From Codonopsis lanceolata (taxonomy: Eukaryota > Streptophyta > Magnoliopsida > Asterales > Campanulaceae), in NCBI GenBank assembly GCA_013146195.2, contig CM028377.1:178972465-179036464 (forward strand): 64,000 nt of DNA. The letters run 5' to 3'. Numbering within the stretch: position 1 is the stretch's first letter; the number at the start of each line of letters is the position of its first letter. Below are positions 23,463 to 34,051 of the stretch, piece after piece. The notes beneath the pieces were generated by a model, which saw only the letters and a program-made list of their open reading frames with translations, was not told where the DNA came from and did no database searches. The position numbers and the translations under genes were made by a program.

Positions 23463-23481
23463 CCTATAAAGCTCGATACCA
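23463..23481 (-). other. Degenerate primer-binding site, tRNA-iMet type
   Basis: Minus-strand TGGTATCGAGCTTTATAGG, a decayed form of the TGGTATCAGAGC site seen at 14304. Confidence 0.5.
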
Positions 23482-23483
23482 AC

Positions 23484-23742
23484 CGCGATTTACCCTAATT
23501 CTAATTCGAGATGGAATCACAAGTCAAGTCATCCAAATAGGACAACAATACATGCAAAGACTCGCTTTGGAAAACGACGTGACGCAACATTTCAGATGAA
23601 GCGCGACTCTACACCAAAAAAGGCCTAATAATTTAAAACTTTATTTACACCGATATAACAATTAAGACAATTATACCAAATCATCTACGACTTTACTACC
23701 GAACACTACACACGCTCATGCAATATATCTCGACGGCTAACA
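23484..23742 (-). repeat. 5' LTR start of chromovirus 2, cut by gap
   Basis: Aligns with 16137-16400 (GAGATGGAATCACAAGT, CATGCAAAGACTCGCTTT, CGTGACGCAACATTT). Its first ~25 bases are diverged. It runs into the N block at 23743. Confidence 0.7.
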
Positions 23743-23842
23743 NNNNNNNNNNNNNNNNNNNNNNNNNNNNNNNNNNNNNNNNNNNNNNNNNNNNNNNNNN
23801 NNNNNNNNNNNNNNNNNNNNNNNNNNNNNNNNNNNNNNNNNN
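23743..23842. other. Assembly gap, 100 N
   Basis: Exactly 100 N, the usual placeholder for a gap of unknown size. It joins two different broken retrotransposons. Confidence 0.95.
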
Positions 23843-23849
23843 AGAAATT

Positions 23850-25079
23850 ATCGACCAAAGAACCATGTCCCAAAACCTCATCACCAAAACAAATATCCAA
23901 GTGATCATTACTAAAATTAAAAAGAATATCCATGTCTAGCAATTGTACTGCGATAGAAGATTATGTCGAATTCAGGTGCATAAAGAACTTCATGAAGAGT
24001 CAATAATGCGTCCACTTCGCAATTGAAGTTGAGGTATGAGCCACTCCTTTGACTTCAACAGCGGCTGTTTCCCATGAAAATTCTTCTTGTACCGGCGGGA
24101 ACTTTTAGATAATCTAAATCCTTCTCGATCCCTCGTCACATGTTTGGTTGAGCTGAGTCTACAATCCACACGAGGAGAGTCGACTAATAAAACATGAGAG
24201 CAAACACAACTTTGCATGGAGATAGGATAAAATGATACCTTCTTGGGCTCGGGACAAGTCAGAGCAAAAATGACTGAGCACCACCGGTTGTAGCACTTAC
24301 GCAGCAATATTCTTTTGCCTCTACTTCGGCGTTTAGTAATCTTGTCACTTTTAGGGCCCAAATTTCGAGTCTTCTTGCCTTTAGCTTGTTTCTTGCGTTG
24401 CAGCCTGTGTGGCTTCACGCGAACCTGAGGAAACAAGAGCAAGATCACGAGTCGCAGCACTTATCGCGCTGATTCGACTTCATGACACTCGGCCTCGAAG
24501 CTCAACATGGTGAGATACATGCAAAAGTCTGAATGGGTCTATATGAGTCAAGATACGCCTCAAACCACTCCAAGAATCGAGGCGGTGAGCGAATCATTTG
24601 CTTGAACTTCTTCATTCATCAGATAAAGAGCAGACGGCCAGCTTTTAAGATCACGAATCATTCGGGACATCTCACGTGGTTGTTCAAGAATGTTTTCGTT
24701 TACAGTCGATCTTATAGCTTTCAAACTTGTAGGTCAAAGTCCTTAACTTTGTAGCAGGTATTCCCATAAATGCGCTTAACTGGTCCCACATATGTTTAGC
24801 AATCAGGCGTCTTCAAACTCGCCAATCGAGATCATTATGCATGCTACTCGGCATAGTAAAGCGTGCATCGATCTTTCTTTTTCCGGTCAAGGAATTCACG
24901 CATTTTCGATCTTTGGGCGGCGGTCAAGTTACCCATCTCGGTTCTACCATCACAATATCAAGGTTGTCAGAACCTCTTGCTCGTTTAGCAAGTACGTGAT
25001 TTTCCTTTGCCAAACACCATAGTTTGAGCCATCTAATTTCTCACCCTTATTAAGGTCACTGATTACATTAGAAGCCATT
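23850..25079 (-). pseudogene. Copia gag and start of protease, broken
   Basis: The start codon at 25079 reads MASNVISDLNKGEKLDGSNY and then VWQRKITYLLNEQEV, the classic copia gag N-terminus. Downstream pieces in changing frames include KHMWDQLSAFMGIPATKLR, LTYKFESYKIDC, a basic stretch (24300-24430), a degenerate knuckle CYNRWCSVIFALTC, and late protease/pre-integrase words (FMGNSRC, LTLHEVLYAPEFDI) near 23950-24110. Multiple stops and at least four frame changes make it non-functional. Confidence 0.7.
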
Positions 25080-26450
25080 TCACTACAATTTGTTGCAAAA
25101 ATAAGACATAAGCATATATATATATATTTTTTGATTAACTTTTGTTTTAAAAATCAATTACTAAATATAATCACATCATACCGTAAGGAGGAAAATCTGC
25201 GAGGCTCGTAATCACAACCAAAGCATGCACAACATAAAATATTCATAAATTGATAATTTAAACAAAATAAATGTGATAGAACGGATCCATCAAGTACATA
25301 TCATGCACAAAAATATTTTCACTACTGAAAATAAATTTATTAGGTCTCGCATAGTCCCAATCGCAATTTTAGAGCCCAAAACGACAATTAAATATGCTAA
25401 AAATGACTTAAAAATAACTTAAAATTCACAAAGACTTTTTAAAAATTCGGAACTGTCCCCAAACAGCCCCACGTCCTGAGAATGACAAAATGACCCACGG
25501 ATATTATTTTGTAATTTTTAAAATCAAAAAAACGGTTTTTACACCGAAAAATCAAAACAAATATTTAAAAATTTGAATTGATCAAAAACAGAGACCATCA
25601 ATAGACTCGAGCGGCCAAAATGGAGCTAGGCCGCCGTGGTTTGCCGTCGGAGCTCTGGATCGGTACTGCGCCCTCACGCGCCACTGCTGGCGTGTGGGCT
25701 TCATTCTGCTTGGCCGGGCGGTGGCGGGCTTTAGAGTGGCGTGGCAGACACGTGGCAGACACGTGTCATGATGGCGATCATCCGCGAGGATTTTTCTAGA
25801 AGTGGGTCAGCTGGCCGGCGTTGACAGATGACCGGTCGGTGGCGATGCGCCTCACGTCGGTCCTCCACGCGCCTTCTTGGGAGAGTGCAGACCGCAGCCC
25901 TCTGGTCCGATGACCTCACCGAAAAGTGGCGTTGGACTCGTCTCTCGAGTACTACCCAATGGTGTACTTTTTACCTCGAAAGAGTGCCACAAAAGGCACG
26001 TGTATCGAGGCCGAGAGTGGGGGTCGTTTTTAGGTCGAATTTTAACCCTAAAAATCGATTCGCGAGGCCATAAAACGTTTCATTTTAAGTCCAAATTAAG
26101 CATATAATATGTCGTTGGAAAGCCCTCATGAGTACTACAAGTACAGTTCATAAAATCACGATTTTACAGAACATAAACAGGTCGAATCAGCACGCAAAGT
26201 TTCGGAAAAAGCGTTTTCAACAAAACTTGGGTTTGCGATATTTTGAAAAATACCCAACGGAATTCAACGAGAATTTAGTATGTTGTTCGCCTCGTCGTAG
26301 GGAACTCAGACATATAAATTTTTCTCGAAAATTTCAAAGTTTTACACATAAAATAATAAAACCCATTTGTTTCGTTATCGGATAAAACTTTTAAACAAAC
26401 CCAAAAACAAGAGCATGCGATTCATGGCATAACAATACGAGCAATCAAGC
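25080..26450 (-). other. Copia 5' leader with GC-rich core
   Basis: Non-coding sequence between PBS and gag start. The core 25600-25930 is much richer in G and C than its surroundings and holds a repeated word GTGGCAGACACGTG/GGCAGACACGTGTC (25741-25768). No domain is recognisable in its open frames on either strand. It may be captured sequence or a structured leader. Confidence 0.4.
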
Positions 26451-26468
26451 AATATGACTCTGATACCA
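26451..26468 (-). other. Primer-binding site, tRNA-iMet type
   Basis: Minus-strand TGGTATCAGAGTCATATT, one base from the LTR end. Confidence 0.75.
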
Positions 26469-26469
26469 A

Positions 26470-26954
26470 TGAAGGATATATCATATCATATATCATACAA
26501 GTTAAGCTAAGCTAAAAAAGCATAATCACGAATTACCTTTATGCGAACCCGGAGCCTCAGACGGCCAGGAAGAATTGCTTGAGCTACGATCTTCGTATAC
26601 CAATATCCACAGACCGCAAGTCTCTCGTCGGATTGATATCACGGAGGCACGGATATCAATACGATTCACACGCAAATCAAGCCTCTTGATGGTTAGGCTA
26701 GAGGGAGTATTTTGGTGAGATCGATTTAGGGAGAGAGAAGAGGCGCCTTAAGGAGGCGTGTTCTCAGGAATCTTGATTAGGGTTTTATCCCTTTTGTTGC
26801 CCTATTTATATTATTACAAAAACCTATTTCTTGTAGGTTAAGTAATCCTAAACCCAATTGGATTAGGATTCTATTTAACCAATAAATAATATAAATATTA
26901 TTTCCATGTGGGCGGACTAAATAATCGGACATGCCCTTGATTACCATTACAACA
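26470..26954 (-). repeat. 5' LTR of the copia element (485 bp)
   Basis: Element-sense start TGTTGTAATGG and end ATATATCCTTCA give TG..CA ends. A minus-strand TATAAATA sits at 26803-26810, followed in element sense by GGGCAACAAAAGGG, consistent with a promoter and start of R. The partner LTR is not in the window, so the left border rests on the PBS and the right border on the TGTTG start. Confidence 0.6.
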
Positions 26955-27261
26955 GTCTACAAATCACAATGGATCTATCATCTCCTCATCCTATAAAAGT
27001 AATCTCCCAGAACCTGTTACAGGTTGGCAAGTGTATGTGTGTATGTATATGTCTATACATTCAGAGTGCAAAATACACAAGTGTTAAATAGTTGTATTTA
27101 TAGTTGTGTAAAAGGAGACAAGTGTTTGTTTCTTTAAGCGAAATCCGCTTGAACACTTATGTGAAAGAGAGTAAATAGAAATTCTCAAGGCCGAAAAAGC
27201 AATGCTTAGTCAATAACTCCTTTTAAAGACTCAATATTTTTATTCATAGACTCCTTATCTA

Positions 27262-27680
27262 TTACAAGAGATTAATAAAGTCATAGAGATGTTGCAGACA
27301 TACTACTTGAAGGCGTTCAAAAAAAGCTCCAGCACTGCTAATCCCAATCGCATTCATACCTTCAGACTTGTACTGCGTTGCAAGGTCTATGGGTTGTGTG
27401 ATATTGGGTCGTCATAAATCGTCGGGTGCTTAGCACTCAACTGTTCAATTACTTGCTTATTGAACAACCTATAATATTCTTTTCTCATTTCAACCCATCT
27501 CATCGCCACTGCCATATCCCACTTTCCTGAATACTTGGGAGTGTATAAATGATGGAGTTGGTATATGTCTGTTCGTGCTTCTCCACCATTATCATCTACA
27601 TGCTAGTCTAGGATAGAATGATAGATATTATAGGTTGATGCATTAAGCATGTTCATCATTTGATGAACCTTTGCTGAATT
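27262..27680 (-). pseudogene. Unidentified coding fragment, C-terminal exon-like
   Basis: Minus strand: a candidate acceptor (TTTATAATTCAG) precedes a frame reading VHQMMNMLNASTYNIYHSIL, one TAG, then HVDDNGGEARTDIYQLHH, YSGKWDMAVAMRWVEMRKEY, and QLSAKHPTIYDDP, stop. A shifted frame continues IDLATQYKSEGMNAIGI, SSAGAFFERLQ, and ends at TAA 27262-27264. The amino-acid composition is protein-like, unlike the shadow frames around it. I do not recognise the family; a plant transposase-associated or host origin are both possible. One stop and one frameshift indicate decay. Nothing else was recognised in 26955-28130. Confidence 0.35.
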
Positions 27681-28510
27681 ATAAATATAAAATAAGTTTT
27701 TCTACATTCAGCCTTTACTATTCTTGCATGTTGTTCCATTTCTTATCTTGTATGAACTGCTTGTCCATGGAACTGTAAGTTTCCTTCTTATGAAGTAAAA
27801 ATGACCGGTTGATTTGTATCTAGATCATTCTACCTACTTAATTTTAATCTTCAATGTTATATATTTGTTGATGCCTTTCCGCTACCTAATCTCTTTCAAA
27901 ACAAATATTATAACAATAATTTACATTATATTCTCTAAGTCTGCTTTAGCATATCTGCTGCCTTGACTCCAGCAGAATTGCGATGACCATGAAATCACTT
28001 ATGCCTGAGAAACATTTTATTCTCATTCTTACTTGATTTATCAAAAGAAAGATGGTATTTTTAATGAAGACAATATAGGCTACCCCCAATCCTATGTACT
28101 TAGCAGATATGCTAAGTACATTTTTTCCTTTCAAATATGTCACTTTTTGACCTTAAATGTGTTATTTTTTGCTTTGAAAATATCACTTTGCATTATAAAT
28201 AAAAGATGTCACTTTTGACGGTAAAGTGTCACTTTATAATATTAAGGCCAAAATACGAATTACCCCCCAAGGTTTCCACTCAATCTCAAAGTGGTATCCA
28301 ACCTAAGGTTTGTGCCAAACTCATACATGACATTGCAAATTGTCTCATTTTGCACCCTAGCCCTAACGGGCATTAGAAAACTAGTAGAAAGTTAACATGT
28401 GCATCTCACATGCAGGGGTAATTTAGTCATTTTCTTCAAAAAATTATTTATTTCATATTCTCGCCCGAACATGGTCTACCTCCAACGGCTCCCCACTCCA
28501 GGAATTTTAA

Positions 28511-28603
28511 GGCCATAGCCTCGACATCTCTGACCTCGCATTTTCCTCCGACAGTCACTTCCTCGCCATCGCCTCCGACAACAAGACCGTCCATCTCTTT
28601 CAA
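28511..28603 (+). pseudogene. Captured WD40-repeat fragment
   Basis: Frame reads GHSLDISDLAFSSDSHFL then AIASDNKTVHLF, a nearly complete WD40 repeat (GH ... S/D-x-x-F-S-x-D ... ASD-x-K-T-V-x-L-F/W). It resembles the WDR5-like group, though one repeat cannot fix the parent gene. It is preceded by a stop (28508-28510), so it is not translated as such. It sits inside the MULE, between its TIRs, as expected of a Pack-MULE capture. Confidence 0.6.
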
Positions 28604-28655
28604 GTAATTGCTTCCACTGACTCATATCTTGATGAGAGAAAACCATATCTAATCG

Positions 28656-28680
28656 CGAGAGAGAGAGAGAGAGAGAGAGA
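28656..28680. repeat. GA microsatellite
   Basis: About 12 GA units inside the MULE interior. Confidence 0.8.
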
Positions 28681-29455
28681 TCTACTACACCTCCATAATC
28701 AATTCTTAAAACTTTTCCACAAAAAAAAGAAGCTAAAAGTAACAGACTGCTCCACCTCTATAATTGATTTCCCCGAATCGATGAGAGGAGGAAGATGTGG
28801 TCGAAGACGAGAGGATACATAAGAGTAATCAATTAATTCTCCACCACCTCGATAATCGATGTCCCCGTCAATTCGGCTTGCCCGAAAATCTCCTCCATTG
28901 AACCTACTGTCAACATCTTCAACCCGATTGTTCCTAATCTTCTTTTCTTCTTTCCTCACTTTCTTTCTCTACCCTCCATAGATCACCAATAAATCAACAA
29001 CCCACCCCTAACCCTAATTTATCCTTGCCCTAAAATTGCGAACGGTGCAAAATGGGACAATTTGAAATGTCAAGTATGAGTTTGACACAAACCTTAGGTT
29101 ATGTACCACTTTGGGATTGAGTGGAAACCTTGGGGGAGGCGTAATTCATATTTTGGCCTAATATTAAATGTGTCACTTTTCAGTATTTACTATGTCACTT
29201 TTGGGTATAAAAGTGTCATTCTGCATTATAAGTAAAAATTGTCACCGTTGACTTTAAAAGTGTCACTTTTTAACATTAAATGTGTTACATTTTAGCATTA
29301 AATATCACTTTTTAGCATTAAAAGTGTCACTTTTGCTCCTAGAAGTGTCAATTTGTATTTTAATAAAAATATCACATTTTCACTTTAAAAATGTCACGTT
29401 TACCTTTATATGTGTCGCTTTTGATCAAAAAGTGACATTTTGCATTAACAATGGT

Positions 29456-31005
29456 GCTAATTAAAGTTTAAAGTAGATTTAGGACTAAAATGCAAAGCAT
29501 GGGCACAAAGGGACTTTGGCAGTAAAGTTTGGAAAGAGGGCGGGCACCGACGACACATGATTTGGAAATCGGAGGGCACCGAAGCAATTAATGTGTTGTC
29601 ACTTGCGCATAACCGGCGCCTTTTTTGAATGGGTCCGGTTTCTGGTCATTTGATCTGTCTCAGATCCTACCTATTCAGCTCATTTTCTTTCTCATTTTAA
29701 CATGTTTTCTTGATGGATAACCTGGGGTTTTGTTTGATGGGTTACCCACTTCAACAACCACCTTTTTATCATTTTTGGGGCTTTTTTTATAGATTTAGGA
29801 TCCGTAAGACCGTCTTACTCAAATTTTTACTTTTTTTTATTTCAAATTTTAAGTACAATATGTTTAATGTCTAATTTATAGGTAATAACAAATTTCAAGT
29901 ATTATGAACACAGCAGAGACAACCCTATTGACTATTAACGAACACCTGATAACCCCCCTTGACTATCAACTCCAATGAGCTAGTCTACTCAACTCAAGCT
30001 CAGAACATGAAAAGACATTAATGCCCCGCCCTTCCTTGCTCGACGGTTGAATAGAAATACATATTCTTTATTCAACATGGACTCTCTTCTCTTCATTCCG
30101 CTCGAAAATGGAGGTCAAGGTTTTGAAAATTTGTCAAATTTTGAGGATATTGGGAAACATAAGGAATACTTTGGAAATTTGATTCTATAGGAGGAAAATA
30201 TCCAAAATGTTGAAGATATGGATGTGTATGAGAATTTAAAATTTTGTATTTTTCAATATTTTGAGAAGTAGAGAAATTTCTTTAGAGAATGTGATTAAAT
30301 AGTAGGTTCTTAGAAAATTTCTTTTTGAGTATTTTTGTTAGCATGACCAATTTCCGGCATGTATTCCCCGATTAATTGTTAAGCCTGAAAAATGGATAAG
30401 GAGGACAAATTGATTGTTAGATAGGGAATGAAACGTTTATGGGGCACAACGGGTGGTTCTCAAATGGCTTAATAACCCATGTAGGGGTTCCCAACCATTG
30501 GAGAGGGGTGTGAAGGGTTCCTAAAAGTAAAATGAGTGACTCAGCATTTGGGTTCCCAAATTATAACCATTTAGGAACCCAACCGGTGAAGGGAAAGAAC
30601 CAATAGTGGAAAAAGGCGTGTGAGCCAGGGACCAGTGAGAAAAGTGCGAGCATTACTCATTCAGTAAAATCGTGTGAAAAGGTGAGTGCTCCTAACCTTT
30701 CCTTTCTCTCTCCTCTGTCCCATTCGTTTCTCTTTCATCTTTCCGTCTTTTTAAACTCTTTTTCTTCGATGTGTTTTGATTGTGTTTGAGATTTTTTCCA
30801 AATAAATTACTCATGTAGCTGTTTTTTTATTACCGTTGTTTTTTTAAACTAACTGTTTCAATTATTTCTTTCTTTTTTAAACCAAAAGTATTGTTTTCTT
30901 ACCTTTTAATATGCATTATATGTAATAAATTTATTTGTTATGAAATTTGGTAATTAAAACTAAAAATATAAAATTTATTTTATTTTACAAAGTATTGTAA
31001 TATGC
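29456..31005. other. Intergenic DNA, no gene recognised
   Basis: AT-rich. It contains a small palindrome GTAAGACCGTCTTAC near 29806, and a region with GGGTTCC words in both orientations (30484-30585) that may be an old MITE. The stretch 30640-30730 looks like a 5'UTR with a donor (AAAAGGTGAGTGC) followed by a CT-rich tract, but no coding follows. Confidence 0.4.
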
Positions 31006-31014
31006 AATATATAA

Positions 31015-32177
31015 GGCCAGAATATAAATCGCCCCCAAAGTATCTACTCAATCTCATAGTGTATCATAACCTATTTTTTTTCTTCCCATAATGCCATATG
31101 ATGTTACCTTTTGTCCAACTTTGCCCCTGATCGTGATCGGCGTTACAAAGATAACATAATTTGTCATGCGCAAATCATGTGCAAGGGTGATTTTAAAATT
31201 TTCATTTCACTGGGAAGGGTATTTTGGTCATTTACTAACCTTCTTCCTCAACCATACATTGAGATGTATTTGAGTTGTTTGCCTTAAGTTAAACCCAATT
31301 ACTTAGCATCAATGGAGGAAAGGGGATTAATTAACTAACTTTTTTTTTTTGCCCTAAATTAAAAACAAGCCTCCAGATCTGGATAACTCTCTTGATTTCG
31401 AAATTGATTCTAGTACTCTCAACCCAATTTCTTGGTAAGTCTTTTGATTTCTAAATTCTATAATCTATACAGTAACTCATCTCATTTCAAAAGGTAGAGA
31501 GCTAAAACGAAATTCAAAATGGGGGAAAGAGGACAAAAATCCATATTTGGGTTCTGATTTTGGCCAAAGTAGAAGTCAATGGCGAAGCGTGGTTCATGTT
31601 TCTGGTGGAAAATTCAAACTTGGCAACGATTGGCATACCGAGGCCCTATGAAAACTGGCAAGAGGTGTTGGTGGCATCGAAACACCAGAACTCGACGAGG
31701 AAGCGGGGAACGGCGAAACTGTCGAACATAGGGATGACGCATATGAAATTTTTGAAGCCGACTAGCTTGAAGCTCGCCGATAAGTTGATGTTAGATTGTG
31801 TTGGGTTGTCGTTTTCATCGTCGAGCTGAGCTTGGTTACCCATTGTTGATTAGAGTCATGATGGGTTGCAACAACCATGACAGAAGATCTTTGGAGTCCA
31901 ACCTACCGAGGCCTTTTTTAGTAGAGAGAGAAAAAGATAGTCAAATGAGAGAGCTTTTGTTTTGATTATTTTTTATTTGTAAATAACATTTTTACCCCGT
32001 ACATGCAAGAGCACATGTAAGAGCACATGCAACTTAATGAGACAAAAGTAACGGTTATCCACCCCAGGGGATAACGTGGGATAAAAGGTAACGTCAGATG
32101 ATATTAGGAAAAAAAAAAAAGGTTGTGGGGTACTATGGGATTAAGTGGATACTTTGGGGACTATTTATATTTTGGCT
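31015..32177. mobile_element. Pack-MULE-like element with HPPD fragment
   Basis: Perfect 9-bp target duplication AATATATAA at 31006-31014 and 32178-32186. Inverted repeats of about 110 bp: left GGCCAGAATATAAATCGCCC, right (reverse complement) AGCCAAAATATAAATAGTCC; both continue CCCAAAGTATC and ACTCAATC/ACTTAATC. No transposase. The interior carries a fragment of 4-hydroxyphenylpyruvate dioxygenase on the minus strand, including its start codon. Confidence 0.85.
31556..31843 (-). pseudogene. Captured 4-hydroxyphenylpyruvate dioxygenase 5' coding fragment
   Basis: Minus strand from ATG 31841-31843: MGNQ..., then FKLVGFKNF, FAVPRF, VEFWCFDATNTSCQFS, a TAG (31646-31648), then GLGMPIVAKFEFSTRNMNHA. 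This matches the plant HPPD N-terminus, which has FKLVGF, RFHH-EFWCGDATN, SWGLGM, AKSDLSTGN and HAS in this order. HPPD makes homogentisate for plastoquinone and tocopherol. The stop replaces the family's Trp in SWGLGM. Substitutions hit the RFHH motif (now RFLV) and the Gly of FWCGD. Only about 95 of ~440 codons are present, without the iron-binding residues of the C-terminal domain. I infer transduplication into the MULE. Confidence 0.75.
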
Positions 32178-32322
32178 AATATATAACTTAAAACTATTTA
32201 TAAATTTATTTGTTTGAAAAAAAGTGTAATGTAAAGCGTGTGATTTGATGGTGGGACCCAAAAGGAAATCAATTTGAAACCTAACCATTGGAGAATTTTG
32301 TTATTAGGGAGTGTTGTTCTTA

Positions 32323-32735
32323 GAGCATCCTCAATGTATAACTTTTAATACAACTTCTTAACTGGTTTCTACTGTCACCTATATATTTTTTCTTCTTACA
32401 CACTTTAAGAATAAATCTTTCCATTGTATATTATTCTTACACAACTTCTTACACAAAAAATATTAAATTTAACACCATCTAAAAAAACAAAACCCTTCAC
32501 ACACGCACCCCCCCACACCCCACTCCCTCTCTCACTGTAAACCCCCCCCCCCCCCCGCCCTTCCCTCATTTTCTCACATTTCCCAATGCTCTTGCATGTT
32601 CTTATTTGGGAATTAATTTTCCCTCTCTCTCCTATTTGGTATTGAAGAATATATACAATTGAGCATTTTGAGCAACTTCTTCATAGTAAGTTGTTTAAGA
32701 ATTTAAAAAAAAAAAAAAAGACAATGGAGATGCTC
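32323..32735. mobile_element. Tourist-like (PIF/Harbinger) MITE, 413 bp
   Basis: Ends GAGCATCCTCAATG and CAATGGAGATGCTC form inverted repeats. The flanks are TTA (32320-32322) and TTA (32736-32738), the 3-bp target of this superfamily. The interior is AT- and C-run-rich (poly-C at about 32541-32556) with no coding. Confidence 0.75.
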
Positions 32736-33355
32736 TTATGGGGCATGTGACATAGGGGGCCCACAATGAATTCAATTTAGGAACCAAACCAAAGATGCTT
32801 TAAGATTGATATGAGAAACAAGGGTAATATGGTGTATAACCGCCCCAAACCACCTCGTTGTCTTTCCTAGTTATGATCCAATCAATAGACTTTTTGCCCC
32901 AAGTAGGTTTATCATGTGACATGGGCTATTATACTTCCCAAAGATAAAAGCTTGTTTCAATTTACATAAACATAAATAATTAATTTTGTAAATCAGTGGA
33001 TAGAGAACTGTTTTAACTTAAATATATATATAAGTTTTGCTTTCTATTTAGCAAATGGAATCATGTTAAAACTTGGTATGGAGAACTGATCCTGCCCAAC
33101 ACAGGGATTAGTCTTAGTACTTAGGGCCTAATGTATACCTTGAAAATCCAAAAATAATTAAAAAAAAACTACTTCCATGCAAAATTCTTTTAATATTATT
33201 TTAAGGATAGTTTTGTTAACTTAAAAAACAACCAAGCACGTGAATTAGTTGATAAAGTTTTGTTTTAACTTAACTATAGGTTTTGTATCATAGTCGTGGA
33301 AATGCAAATACTTCTTAACTTAGTAGAGACAGCTTTACGCTCTGATCGAACCTAA

Positions 33356-34051
33356 GGCTCTGTTTGTTTCACGGAAAATGATTTCTGAAAAATGAAAAGA
33401 TTTCGTTTGCAGGTGTTTGGTAAATCTTTTGAAAATATGCCAAAAAATATTTCAGGTGTTTGACAAACGTACGAAAAATGCTACGGAAAACAATATATGA
33501 ATAAATACAAAAATATATTCCAATATTAATGCTCATATTGAATATAAGATAGTGTTGACATTTAAGTAATTTTCCATCGGTAACCTCAATTTATCATTAG
33601 TCGTGTCAAATCAATAAGGTCCATCTTTTTTCAATCTTAAAAATAAAAATAAAAAAATTGGCAATTGATATGGAAAAAAAAACGTTTTAAAAAAGAAAAT
33701 AAACAATATTTGGGACGTCCCTAAATAATATAGTTGACACTAATTTTAAGATGTAGTGAGTATTTATTAAAATTATAATTTATAAATAGTGCGCACAAAC
33801 TCTATTTATATTTCTAAATATATTTATTTGTTGAGTGAATGTGTACTTGTGAAAGGGGCGGAGAGGTGCTCGAACTTTTGAAAAATGACTTACGGAAAAT
33901 GAATCTGTAAGTCATTTTCTGGAAAAGAAGGCTTGATTTTCCGTTGACTCGGAAAAGCTTTTACGTTGATTACATTTTCATAAAGTTACCAAACACCAGA
34001 AAATGAGAAAAACGTTTTCCGAAAATCATTTTCCGTGAAACAAACGGAGCC
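33356..34051. mobile_element. PIF/Harbinger-like MITE, 696 bp
   Basis: Inverted ends GGCTCTGTTTGTTTCACGG (left) and, reverse-complemented, GGCTCCGTTTGTTTCACGG (right), both continuing AAAATGATTT. Target duplication TAA at 33353-33355 and 34052-34054. No transposase gene. A subterminal copy of TTGTTTGG-type words (CAGGTGTTTGG, CCAAACACCAG) occurs near each end. Confidence 0.75.

Larger units (their letters stand above)
16137..23742 (-). mobile_element. Ty3/gypsy chromovirus 2 (Tekay/Del-like), gag-less and degenerate
   Basis: Same plan as chromovirus 1 but older: full 3' LTR 16137-19456, polypurine tract, pol remnants 19470-22330 in several frames, non-coding leader, weak PBS 23463-23481, and a 5' LTR start (23484-23742) cut by the N gap. 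LTR starts are alignable between the two copies but with visible substitutions and indels. The LTR is related to that of chromovirus 1 (shared CATGCAA.GACTCG, CGTGACGCAACATTT). No gag frame was found. Confidence 0.8.
23843..26954 (-). mobile_element. Ty1/copia element, 5' half
   Basis: Minus-strand order from right: 5' LTR (26470-26954), PBS (26451-26468), long leader, gag with zinc-knuckle remnant and protease-like region, then the assembly gap. Pol (integrase, RT, RNase H) and the 3' LTR are not seen and may lie in the gap or be lost. The gag frame has many stops and frameshifts. Confidence 0.7.
28246..29158. mobile_element. Pack-MULE-like element with WD40 fragment
   Basis: Perfect 9-bp target duplication TAATATTAA at 28237-28245 and 29159-29167. 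Terminal inverted repeats of about 110 bp (28246-28356 and 29044-29158): left GGCCAAAATACGAATTACC, right (reverse complement) GGCCAAAATATGAATTACG; both continue AAGGTTTCCACTCAAT and ACCTAAGGTTTGTG. The 9-bp duplication with long TIRs is Mutator-type. There is no transposase. The interior carries a host-like WD40 fragment and a GA repeat. The family also includes the elements at 2017, 3167 and 31015. Confidence 0.85.
28130..29455. repeat. Degenerate GTGTCACTTTT array split by a MULE
   Basis: The word (A)GTGTCACTTTT with variants recurs roughly every 20-30 bp in 28130-28236 and again in 29168-29455 (often followed by CATTAAA or TATAAA). The MULE at 28246-29158 lies exactly between. I infer one old tandem array interrupted by the insertion. 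Spacing and word are too irregular for a CRISPR or a young satellite. Confidence 0.5.

Noticed and set aside
23696..23942. ORFs spanning the first N gap
   Set aside because: They are open only because N codons are not stops.
28130..29455. CRISPR-like array of GTGTCACTTTT
   Set aside because: The word is short, the spacing irregular, and the interval AT-rich without constant-length spacers.
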